In this document: in pieces, positions 1 through 6,951 of the stretch
Layout: each line of letters begins with the position of its first letter
Numbering within the stretch: the stretch's first letter is position 1
Source of the DNA: Acidobacteriaceae bacterium
GTDB lineage: Bacteria > Acidobacteriota > Terriglobia > Terriglobales > Acidobacteriaceae
Reading direction: 5' to 3'
DNA: 15,579 bases
Assembly: GCA_030838305.1 (NCBI GenBank)
Contig: JAUTWY010000619.1
Coordinates: 1-15,579 of the forward strand
Program-made: the position numbers and the translations under genes
Notes under the pieces: generated by a model
The model's input: only the letters and a program-made list of their open reading frames with translations
The model's database searches: none
Told to the model about the DNA's origin: nothing

Positions 1-363
1 TCTATCCCCCAATTTTTCGCTGTTTCGAGGAAAATGGACTTTTTCAACAGCCACAGGCGATTTCACTCTTTGACCCCGCCGAAATCGTCCACCAGCCCTT
101 CCTATCCTTTACCTCGCAACGCAGCGAGCCCTTCGCGCGAGCGAGCGGGCGGGGGCGGTCCGGGTTCTGTGGTGGGGGGTGTAGCATTTTCCCCTCAGTG
201 CGTATTACCCCCTCCGACCGTTTGACCCTTCTTTTCTCTCGCCTGTAAGATCAGACTTCATCAGAAATAGCGACTCTCACACGTGCACGGGCGCCGCGAA
301 TTACCTGTGATCTCCTGTGTCGTCGGTGGTGAGGATTTTTCGCAGACCTCTGACTGCTAACGC
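1..363. other. Non-coding leader upstream of valS
   Basis: No credible gene is visible in this 363-base stretch. The open frame at 34-225 is Ser/Pro/Gly-rich, has no ribosome binding site and no family resemblance. The region is GC-rich in its middle (about 120-180). It carries GGGGGT (175-180) and ACCCCC (207-212), which could pair as a weak stem. It also holds the promoter-like pair at 222-251. It probably contains the end of an upstream transcription unit and the valS promoter and 5' leader. No T-box-like or riboswitch structure was recognised. Confidence 0.6.
222..251 (+). promoter_or_regulatory. Candidate sigma70 promoter for valS
   Basis: TTGACC at 222-227 and TAAGAT at 246-251 are separated by 18 bases, a reasonable match to TTGACA-N17-TATAAT. 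It lies about 110 bases before the valS ATG and points the right way. It is the best promoter-like pair I see in the leader. The assignment rests on sequence only. Confidence 0.4.
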
Positions 364-3114
364 ATGCCTCACGAACTACCTAAATCCTACGAGCCGGGCG
401 CGATCGAAACGCGCTGGGCCGAGTACTGGATCAAAGAAAAGCTCTTTTCCGTGCCTACTCCGCCGGAAGGCGAGACGCGTCCCGTCTTCACCCTGCTACT
501 ACCGCCGCCCAATGTGACCGGGCGCTTGCACATGGGCCACATGCTGAACCAGACGCAGATGGACATTATTGTGCGCTGGCATCGCATGCGCGGCTTCATC
601 ACCCTCTGGCTCCCCGGCACGGATCATGCCGGCATCGCCACACAAATGATGGTCGAGCGCCAGCTGGCCAAAGAAGGCAAGAAGCGCCGCGACCTGGGCC
701 GCGAAAAATTCATCGAGCGAGTATGGGAGTGGAAGAAGCTCTATGGCGGCGCGATTCTCGATCAGATGAAACGCCTGGGCGCATCGGTTGACTGGGACCG
801 CGAATACTTCACGATGGACGAGAATCTATCGCGCGCCGTGCGCGAGGTCTTCGTCCGCCTGTATGAAGAAGGGCTGATCTATCGCGGTAAATACATTGTG
901 AACTGGTGCCCGCGCTGTGAGACCGCCATCTCCGATCTCGAAGTGAAGCATGAAGAGGTTGTCGGAAAATTATGGGAAATTCGCTATCCGGTTGTTGGAA
1001 CGAACCAGTTCATCACGGTGGCGACCACGCGCCCAGAGACCATGCTGGGCGATACCGCGATTGCGGTAAATGCGAAGGATGAGCGCTACACGCATCTGCA
1101 GGGCAAGAAAGTTCTGTTGCCGCTGATGAATCGCGAGATCCCAATCATTACCGACGAACTCGCCCAGCCGGAATTTGGCACGGGGGCGGTAAAGGTGACG
1201 CCAGCCCACGATCCCAACGACTTCCAGGCGGGAAAGCGCCACAACCTGCCGCAGATCGACGTGATGGACGAGCACGCGCACATGAACCAAAACGCGGGCC
1301 CGTTCGCCGGACTCGACCGCTACGAAGCCCGCAAGCGGGTGCTGGCAGACTTGCAGGAGCAAGGTTTTCTGGTTGGCGAGAAGGACCACACCCTCGCGCT
1401 CGGCAAGTGCGATCGCTGCGGCACGGTCGTTGAGCCGCGGCTTTCGGAGCAATGGTTCATCAAGATCAAACCTCTGGCCGACCGCGCGATCAAAGCGGTC
1501 GAGAGCGGCGAGATTACGATCGTCCCAGACAACTATCGCCAGATTTATCTGAACTGGATGAACAACATCTACGACTGGTGCATTTCGCGCCAGTTGTGGT
1601 GGGGACATCGCATTCCTGCCTGGACATGCGACAGCTGCAAAGAAGTAATCGTTGCCCGGGAAGCTCCGGCGAAATGCACGAAGTGCGGCAGCGCCAAGCT
1701 GGAACAGGTTTCCGACGTGCTCGATACCTGGTTTTCGTCGGGCTTGCTGCCGTTCACAACGTTGGGCTGGCCGGAGAAGACTCGCGATCAGGCGGTTTTC
1801 TATCCGACCACTCTGCTGATTACCGCCTACGAGATTCTGTTCTTCTGGGTGGCGCGCATGATCATGTTCGGCTGCCACTTCATGGAAGCGCACAAACAAG
1901 ATCCCGCCCTAAAGAAAGCCAGTGGCTGGGAAGAAAAAAAGGACGACAGTGTGCCCTTCCGGCAGGTGTACATCCATGCCCTGGTGCGCGATGCTGATCG
2001 GCAGAAGATGTCCAAGACCAAAGGCAACGTGATCGATCCATTGGAGATTATCGAGCGCTTCGGCACCGATGCAACGCGCTTCACGCTGGCTGCCATGGCC
2101 GCTCCCGGCACCGACATTGCTTTCAGTGAGAGCCGTACCGACGGTTACCGCGCTTTTGCCAACAAAATCTGGAACGCCGCACGCTTCATGTTTATGAATG
2201 TGGATCGAGTCGAGCCCGGCCTGCGGCCCGGGACTGGGTCAGAGAGTGCGAGCTTTCACCTCGAAACTCTCGAAGACCGCTGGATCCTCTCCCGCTTCAA
2301 TCGCGTCACTGCCGAAGTAAACGATGCCCTCACCACTTACCGGTTCCACGAAGCCGCCAACCGCATCTACGATTTTTTCTGGGGGGAGTTCTGCGACTGG
2401 TATCTGGAACTGATCAAGCCTCGCCTGAATTTTGAGGATGGCGCCAACAGAACACAGGCACGCATCGCTTGCGGAAACCTGGTAAACCTGTTCGACGGAG
2501 CCTTGCGGCTGCTGCATCCTGTAATGCCGTTCATCACAGAGGAAATCTGGCAGGCTCTCTACGAGGGTAATCCCCCACTAAAATCGATCGCCCTCGCAGG
2601 CTATCCTCAGCCTGATGAGCGCCGGTTCGATCTGAGTGCCGAGACCGAGATGGCGATCTTGCAAGACCTGATTGTGAATGTCAGGAATGTGCGCGCAGAA
2701 TTTAAAGTTGAACCCAAAGTGAAAGTGCCGCTCGAAGTCTTCGCACCCGATCCCGCGATTCGAGTCATGATCGAGCAAAATCGCGGCGCGGTGGAGCGTC
2801 TGGCTAATGTGGAGAAGATCGCCTTCGTTGAAGGCTCTCTCGACAAACGTGCGGGAGCGCGCAGCACAGCCCGGTTTGATGTTCACGTACTCTATGAAAG
2901 AAAGATCGACGTTGCCGCTGAGTGTGAGCGTCTGAAAAAAGACCTCGAGAAGTTTGACAAAGAGTTCGCAAACAATCAGCGCCAACTCAGCAATGAGCAG
3001 TTTCTCGCGAAGGCCCCCGAGAAAGTGGTCGAGGGACTGCGCAAGCGAGCACAAGAACTGACTGTGCTGATCGACAAAACGAAAAGTAAAATGAAGGAAC
3101 TGGGTTGCAAGTAG
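364..3114 (+). CDS. valS: Valyl-tRNA synthetase
   Basis: This cytoplasmic class Ia synthetase activates valine and charges tRNA-Val. It has 916 residues, within the bacterial ValRS range (about 880-950). Seen in order: the PPPNVTGRLHMGH catalytic signature with HMGH at 56-59; a CP1 editing domain with TTRPETMLGD at 221-230 and TPAHDPNDF at 279-287 (post-transfer hydrolysis of Thr-tRNA-Val in this family); a CxxC-x12-CxxC zinc-type knuckle at 422-441; KMSKT at 548-552, the KMSKS loop with Thr in last place; an anticodon-binding helical domain; and a charged C-terminal coiled coil from about 850 that contacts the tRNA in ValRS. Start: the ATG at 364 begins MPHELPKSYEPG, where family members begin. 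No clear Shine-Dalgarno precedes it. It is first in a co-directional run with nadC, birA and coaX. Confidence 0.98.
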   Translation: MPHELPKSYEPGAIETRWAEYWIKEKLFSVPTPPEGETRPVFTLLLPPPNVTGRLHMGHMLNQTQMDIIVRWHRMRGFITLWLPGTDHAGIATQMMVERQLAKEGKKRRDLGREKFIERVWEWKKLYGGAILDQMKRLGASVDWDREYFTMDENLSRAVREVFVRLYEEGLIYRGKYIVNWCPRCETAISDLEVKHEEVVGKLWEIRYPVVGTNQFITVATTRPETMLGDTAIAVNAKDERYTHLQGKKVLLPLMNREIPIITDELAQPEFGTGAVKVTPAHDPNDFQAGKRHNLPQIDVMDEHAHMNQNAGPFAGLDRYEARKRVLADLQEQGFLVGEKDHTLALGKCDRCGTVVEPRLSEQWFIKIKPLADRAIKAVESGEITIVPDNYRQIYLNWMNNIYDWCISRQLWWGHRIPAWTCDSCKEVIVAREAPAKCTKCGSAKLEQVSDVLDTWFSSGLLPFTTLGWPEKTRDQAVFYPTTLLITAYEILFFWVARMIMFGCHFMEAHKQDPALKKASGWEEKKDDSVPFRQVYIHALVRDADRQKMSKTKGNVIDPLEIIERFGTDATRFTLAAMAAPGTDIAFSESRTDGYRAFANKIWNAARFMFMNVDRVEPGLRPGTGSESASFHLETLEDRWILSRFNRVTAEVNDALTTYRFHEAANRIYDFFWGEFCDWYLELIKPRLNFEDGANRTQARIACGNLVNLFDGALRLLHPVMPFITEEIWQALYEGNPPLKSIALAGYPQPDERRFDLSAETEMAILQDLIVNVRNVRAEFKVEPKVKVPLEVFAPDPAIRVMIEQNRGAVERLANVEKIAFVEGSLDKRAGARSTARFDVHVLYERKIDVAAECERLKKDLEKFDKEFANNQRQLSNEQFLAKAPEKVVEGLRKRAQELTVLIDKTKSKMKELGCK

Positions 3115-3125
3115 CTTTGGCGTAG

Positions 3126-3179
3126 AGGCGTAGCTTGCTACGTCTGCTTGCCGCCACCTGAGACGTTGGAAGCAACGTC
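3126..3179. repeat. Paired palindromic element in valS-nadC gap
   Basis: Two hairpins fill most of the 73-base gap. The first (3126-3145) pairs CGTAGC (3129-3134) with GCTACG (3137-3142) and extends by three further pairs including one G-U. The second (3162-3179) pairs GACGTTG with CAACGTC around a GAAG loop. Such compact, GC-rich double hairpins behave like REP-type dispersed elements. I recall similar modules as recurrent in Acidobacteriota genomes, but copy number cannot be checked here. The second hairpin ends only 8 bases before the nadC ATG. Confidence 0.65.
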
Positions 3180-3187
3180 GCTACATT

Positions 3188-4066
3188 ATGGACTTCAGCA
3201 GCCGACGCATCACCGCGATTCTCGAAAATGCACTGCTCGAAGACCGTGCTACGCGCGACGCAACCAGCTATGCCTGCATCGACGCCAATCAGCGCGCATC
3301 CGCAACCGTGCTTGCCAGGCAGGATTGCATTCTTGCCGGCATCGGCTGCGTGGGGCGCATCTTCGATGTCTACGCCGCGCTTGATGGCGCAGTGACCTCG
3401 CACTACGAAGTCACTACGCATCCGGAAATTTTCGATGGCGTGCGTCTGCACAAAGGCCAGTCCGTCGCCGTAATCCGGCACAATGCGCGAGTGATTCTTT
3501 CCTGCGAACGTGTGCTTCTGAATTTCCTGCAGCGCATGAGCGGCATCGCCACCATCACCCGCAAATTTGTGGACGCAGTCTCCGGGACCAAGGCCCGTAT
3601 TCTTGATACCCGCAAGACAGCCCCCGGCCTCCGCGTGATCGACAAGTACGCGGTGCGCTGCGGCGGCGGACAGAATCACCGCCTCGATCTTTCCGACGGC
3701 GTTTTGATCAAGAACAATCACATCGCGCTGTCGGGCGGTATCGTTCCGGCGCTGGAGCGTGCCGTCCGCAACCGGCGCGGATCCCAGCCGATCGAGCTGG
3801 AGGTGCGCACCATGAACGAACTCGACGACGCCCTGACCCACGGCGCAGAAACCATTCTGCTCGACAACATGTCCCCGGAAGATGTGCGCCGCGCAGTCGA
3901 ACTCTGCGCCAAGCTGGAGCGCCGTATTCCCTTGGAATGCTCTGGGGGCATCCGACTTGAGAACGTCCGCGCCTACGCGGAAACCGGAGTGGATTTCATT
4001 TCCATCGGCATTCTGACCCACTCCCCGCAGGCTGCAGACATGAGCCTGCGCGTCGTGCCAGCGTAA
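3188..4066 (+). CDS. nadC: Nicotinate-nucleotide pyrophosphorylase (quinolinate phosphoribosyltransferase)
   Basis: This enzyme converts quinolinate plus PRPP to nicotinate mononucleotide, CO2 and PPi in de novo NAD synthesis (cytoplasm). At 292 residues it has the normal family length. Visible signatures: RLHKGQ in the N-terminal domain; the DTRKTAPGLR loop at 140-149; KYAVRCGGGQNHR at 153-165, the substrate-binding Arg/His patch; IKNNH at 174-178; IELEVRT; LLDNM; ECSGGI (usually EASGGI) and the final ISIGILTHS phosphate-binding segment. All expected catalytic Lys/Arg/His positions look intact. The start MDFSSRRITAILENALLEDR matches where family members begin. However, there is no Shine-Dalgarno: a palindromic repeat occupies that position. 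No nadA or nadB is in the window, so the rest of the pathway must be elsewhere. Confidence 0.97.
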   Translation: MDFSSRRITAILENALLEDRATRDATSYACIDANQRASATVLARQDCILAGIGCVGRIFDVYAALDGAVTSHYEVTTHPEIFDGVRLHKGQSVAVIRHNARVILSCERVLLNFLQRMSGIATITRKFVDAVSGTKARILDTRKTAPGLRVIDKYAVRCGGGQNHRLDLSDGVLIKNNHIALSGGIVPALERAVRNRRGSQPIELEVRTMNELDDALTHGAETILLDNMSPEDVRRAVELCAKLERRIPLECSGGIRLENVRAYAETGVDFISIGILTHSPQAADMSLRVVPA

Positions 4067-4081
4067 TGCGCAAGTTAGTTT

Positions 4082-5185
4082 GTGCTTTTCCTTCCACTCC
4101 CGCATAATTCCCGCATTAAGAAAACCAAGACAACTCGTGTCGCGCCGACGCACGGCTCACCAGGAGGCCGGGGCGCGCAATCCGCCGAGGCGCGGATACA
4201 AGGTACCGACATCCGCCTTGGCCAAATCGTGCGCCTCCTCATGGGACACGCCACGGTGGTCGTGAGCGGGACCAAGATCGCGCAGGACATTGCCTCCAAC
4301 CGCTCCGAAGTCTGGCGCCTCATTCAGCAGTTGCGCGGCTTGGGGGTGGATGTGGCCGGACATCCCGCCACCGGCTATCGGCTGAAGTCGGTTCCAGACC
4401 TGCTGCTGCCGCAAATTCTCGATCCGTTGCTGCGCGGCACAATCTTTGACGGCCAACTTCATCACTTCTATAAAATTGGCTCGACCAACACCGCCGCCAT
4501 GGCCGCTGCCGCCGAAGGTGCCCCCGAAGGCAGCGTGTTTCTAGCCGAAGAGCAAACTGCGGGCCGCGGCCGCGGCGGGCATTCCTGGCAATCCGCACGT
4601 TCTGCTGGGATCTATTGCTCGGTGGTGCTGCGGCCCGCACTGCCCCCTTCGGAGGTACTGTTGCTCTCTCTGGCAGCCGGTTTGGCCGTGCGGGCGGCTA
4701 TCGAGCAGGTCGACGAGCGCGTGAATGTCGACCTGAAATGGCCCAATGACGTGCTGATTGGCGGCAAAAAAGTCTCCGGCATTCTCACTGAAATGAATGC
4801 CGAGGTTACGCGGGTGCGGTATGTGGTCGTCGGAATTGGAATCAACGTGAATCATACCAACTTCTCCGCAGAATTAGAGGGCGAGGCTACTTCGCTTCGC
4901 TTAGCAACAGGCAGTGAGTGCTCCCGTGTGGAATTGACCGCAGCTTTGTTAAAATCGCTCGACCGGGAATATCGCCTGCTGGTCGCGCAAAAAGCTGCGC
5001 GGTTGGCTATCTTGCGGCGTTTTACCGAGCAGTCGTCCTGGGTAAGAGGGAAGCAGGTTCGCGTCGAAGACAATGGCGGAAAAATCCAGGGAACGACCGA
5101 CGGTCTGAACGAATGGGGCTTCCTGCAAGTGCGCACTGGACAGGGATTACAGACGGTTTTGAGTGGAACTGTGAGAGAGAAGTGA
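4082..5185 (+). CDS. birA: Bifunctional biotin-protein ligase / biotin operon repressor
   Basis: It forms biotinyl-5'-AMP and transfers biotin to the lysine of BCCP-type domains (acetyl-CoA carboxylase). The N-terminal winged helix would let it repress biotin genes. Seen, numbering from the GTG at 4082: helix-turn-helix region about 45-95 (SGTKIAQDIASNRSEVW, then LRGLGVDVAGHPATGYRL); GRGRGG at 161-166, the biotinyl-AMP loop; KWPND at 219-223; KKVSGIL at 229-235, with the conserved Lys at 230; GIGINVN; and a C-terminal SH3-like domain. The start is uncertain. GTG 4082 gives a Lys/Thr/Gly-rich leader of about 40 residues absent from E. coli BirA. GTG 4229 would open at the first DNA-binding helix, and ATG 4241 would cut into it. 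None has a good ribosome binding site. The presence of the wing domain supports class II (regulatory) BirA. Confidence 0.93.
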   Translation: MLFLPLPHNSRIKKTKTTRVAPTHGSPGGRGAQSAEARIQGTDIRLGQIVRLLMGHATVVVSGTKIAQDIASNRSEVWRLIQQLRGLGVDVAGHPATGYRLKSVPDLLLPQILDPLLRGTIFDGQLHHFYKIGSTNTAAMAAAAEGAPEGSVFLAEEQTAGRGRGGHSWQSARSAGIYCSVVLRPALPPSEVLLLSLAAGLAVRAAIEQVDERVNVDLKWPNDVLIGGKKVSGILTEMNAEVTRVRYVVVGIGINVNHTNFSAELEGEATSLRLATGSECSRVELTAALLKSLDREYRLLVAQKAARLAILRRFTEQSSWVRGKQVRVEDNGGKIQGTTDGLNEWGFLQVRTGQGLQTVLSGTVREK

Positions 5186-5269
5186 AGCGAGCATTCTGCG
5201 CTCAGCAATTCGCATTCAGCCAGCGGAGGACATGTATTGCCTGAGTGCTGACTGCTGAATGCTCGCTCC
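5186..5269. repeat. Heptamer-phased inverted repeat in birA-coaX gap
   Basis: Starting one base after the birA stop, the left arm reads as consecutive 7-mers: GCATTCT, GCGCTCA, GCAATTC, GCATTCA, GCCAGCG (5191-5225). The right arm reads TGAGTGC, TGACTGC, TGAATGC, TCGCTCC (5242-5269). On the opposite strand these are again GCANTCA-type 7-mers. The outer ends form a perfect 11-base inverted repeat, AGCGAGCATTC (5186-5196) with GAATGCTCGCT (5257-5267), and pairing continues imperfectly inward. This is a direct reading of the sequence. Identification as a dispersed mobile-like repeat or a transcript-end hairpin is inference. It has no U-run, so it is not a typical intrinsic terminator. Confidence 0.75.
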
Positions 5270-5282
5270 CGAAAGACTACAC

Positions 5283-6212
5283 ATGCTTTTCGTTCTCGAT
5301 GTCGGCAATACAAATACCGTGCTGGGCGTCTTCGCGCGCGTCGAAGAAACGGGCTCGGACGGAGACATCTCCACTGCCCGCTACCAGCGCCTGGTGGCAA
5401 ATTGGCGCGTCGCCACCCGACAGGGCAGCACCATCGACGAGTACGGCGTCCTGTTCCGTAATTTATTTTCCATGGCCAGCCTCGAGGCCTCCGAGATTCA
5501 AGGCATCGTGATTTCTTCCGTCGTGCCTCCCCTCGATCCCGTTCTGCGGCAGGTCTGCGAGCGCTACTTCCATTCCAAACCGCTGCTGATCGAACCTGGT
5601 GTAAAAACTGGAATGCCGGTGCACTACGACAATCCTGCGGAAGTGGGCGCAGACCGCATCGTGAATGCGGTTGCGGCGTTTGAAAAATACGGCGGCCCAT
5701 GCGTAATCGTCGACTTCGGCACCGCCACCACTTTCGACTGCGTTTCCGCGAAGGGGGAATATCTTGGCGGAGTGATCTGCCCGGGCATTGGCATTTCCGC
5801 CGACGCGCTCTTCCAGCGTACCGCCCGCCTGCCGCGCGTCGAGATTCGCAAGCCCGCCCGCATCATCGGAACCAACACCGTAGGCAGCCTGCAATCCGGC
5901 CTTTACTACGGCTATCTCGGTCTGGTCGATGGAATTCTGGAACTGCTCCTCGCCGAACTTGGCGAAGCGACTCAGGTGATCGCCACCGGCGGCCTTGGCG
6001 CAATGATTGGCACCGGATCGAAATACATCGAGAACATTGACGATTTCTTAACCCTCGAAGGCTTGCGCATCATTTGGGAACGAAACGTTGCGGCGCGGCC
6101 GGGTCTCACGCCCAAGGCTTCGGCAAAGGGTTCTTCTGCCAACTCGTCCAAGACCCCAAGCACAACGAAGAACGGCGCTGCGATCCGCCCTACTTCGCGT
6201 TCCTCACGCTGA
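5283..6212 (+). CDS. coaX: Type III pantothenate kinase
   Basis: It phosphorylates pantothenate with ATP, the first committed step of CoA synthesis (cytoplasm, ASKHA fold). Key positions: MLFVLDVGNTNT at the N-terminus with D6 and the DxGNT phosphate loop; GADRIVNA with D124, the catalytic Asp of the GADR motif; DFGTATTFD at 144-152; GGVICPGIGIS; then the TARLP and GTNTVGSLQSG segments, all in family order. The ATG at 5283 puts the DxGNT motif at its usual distance. The longer frame from 5259 starts inside the repeat element and adds residues (MLAPERLH) not expected. The protein is 309 residues, longer than the usual 255-260. The excess is a Ser/Thr/Lys/Arg-rich tail (about 272-309) that looks disordered. 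The next gene begins 6 bases after its stop. Confidence 0.96.
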   Translation: MLFVLDVGNTNTVLGVFARVEETGSDGDISTARYQRLVANWRVATRQGSTIDEYGVLFRNLFSMASLEASEIQGIVISSVVPPLDPVLRQVCERYFHSKPLLIEPGVKTGMPVHYDNPAEVGADRIVNAVAAFEKYGGPCVIVDFGTATTFDCVSAKGEYLGGVICPGIGISADALFQRTARLPRVEIRKPARIIGTNTVGSLQSGLYYGYLGLVDGILELLLAELGEATQVIATGGLGAMIGTGSKYIENIDDFLTLEGLRIIWERNVAARPGLTPKASAKGSSANSSKTPSTTKNGAAIRPTSRSSR

Positions 6213-6218
6213 CCCGCC

Positions 6219-6938
6219 GTGGAAAATTATTTCAACTACTTCACCGAAATTGAAGAGCACTTTCAGCGTCGCTTCGGGAGTCTCCTGTTGCTCTCCACGG
6301 TCGACTGGGTACTGATGGAAGCCTGGAAGGATGCGGGAATTCCGCTTGAGGCCGTGCTGCGCGGCATCGACGCGACGTTTGAGCACTACGAAAGGCGACC
6401 TTCCAAGACGCGAAAGGTCAACGGCTTGGGATTCTGTTCCCAGGAAGTGCTGGCGGCCGCGGAGGACATGAAAGAAGCCGCCGTGGGAGTCGCTGGGGGC
6501 GAACCGTTGGGCCCCAAATCCGGTGCGGGGCAAGGGTTTGAGCCAGAAAGGATCGCGGCATTCCTTCGTCGTAACGCGGACCTTCTACAGGCAGCGAAGC
6601 TGCCGCGCACCACGGGAATTTCCGTCCATGCTGTCGCTGAGAACTCCTCTGCCACGCTGCGAAAACTCGCTGAGGAAATCGCACGCACGAAAGCTCCATC
6701 AAGGCTGGAAGACTTGGAGCGCCACCTCACCGTGCTCGAGGAAAAGCTTTTCGCTGCACTCCTCACGGCCACGCCTGATGAAGAGATTGTGACCGTTCGC
6801 GCACGAGCCGATCAGGATCTCGCCCCCTACCGCCGCAAAATGACTGCGCCACAGATCGAGCAACTACAAAAACAATACGTCCACAAGCGGCTTCTGGAAA
6901 AATACAAGCTGCCCCGCCTGAGCCTGTTCTACATGTAA
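6219..6938 (+). CDS. Conserved-looking hypothetical protein, coupled to coaX
   Basis: Function unknown. GTG start at 6219, 6 bases after the coaX stop, suggesting translation from the same transcript. It has 239 residues, soluble, with no signal peptide or membrane segment. About 1-75 (ENYFNYFTEIEEHFQRRFGS ... STVDWVLMEAWKDAGIPLEAVLRGI) looks like a compact helical domain. A Gly/Pro-poor helical middle with QEVLAAAEDMKEA follows, then a variable Gly-rich linker (about 90-110). The last 120 residues are charged and helical and end in KLPRLSLFYM. I recall proteins with this N-terminal signature in Acidobacteriota next to coaX, but cannot name a family. No catalytic motif or cysteine pattern is evident. 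Its downstream neighbour is convergent, with only 13 bases between the stop codons. Confidence 0.85.
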   Translation: MENYFNYFTEIEEHFQRRFGSLLLLSTVDWVLMEAWKDAGIPLEAVLRGIDATFEHYERRPSKTRKVNGLGFCSQEVLAAAEDMKEAAVGVAGGEPLGPKSGAGQGFEPERIAAFLRRNADLLQAAKLPRTTGISVHAVAENSSATLRKLAEEIARTKAPSRLEDLERHLTVLEEKLFAALLTATPDEEIVTVRARADQDLAPYRRKMTAPQIEQLQKQYVHKRLLEKYKLPRLSLFYM

Positions 6939-6951
6939 GCACATAAGCGCC

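Noticed and set aside
38..52. TTTTTCAACAGCC-like string reminiscent of insertion-sequence ends
   Set aside because: It is a single short match with no partner inverted repeat, transposase remnant or target duplication in the window.
34..225. Open frame of 63 codons in the left leader
   Set aside because: Composition is that of GC-rich non-coding DNA, with no ribosome binding site and no recognisable motif.
970..1899. 309-codon open frame on the minus strand inside valS
   Set aside because: It lies wholly opposite the strongly conserved valS and shows no family motifs. Long antisense frames are expected at this GC content.
2987..4153. 388-codon minus-strand frame opposite nadC
   Set aside because: It is a mirror of nadC codon bias; the translated protein shows no domain and no initiation signal.
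5232..5258. Mini-ORF of eight codons (ATG to TGA) behind GGAGG in the birA-coaX gap
   Set aside because: The Shine-Dalgarno to ATG spacing is only 2 bases and the frame lies within the heptamer repeat, so it is most likely incidental.
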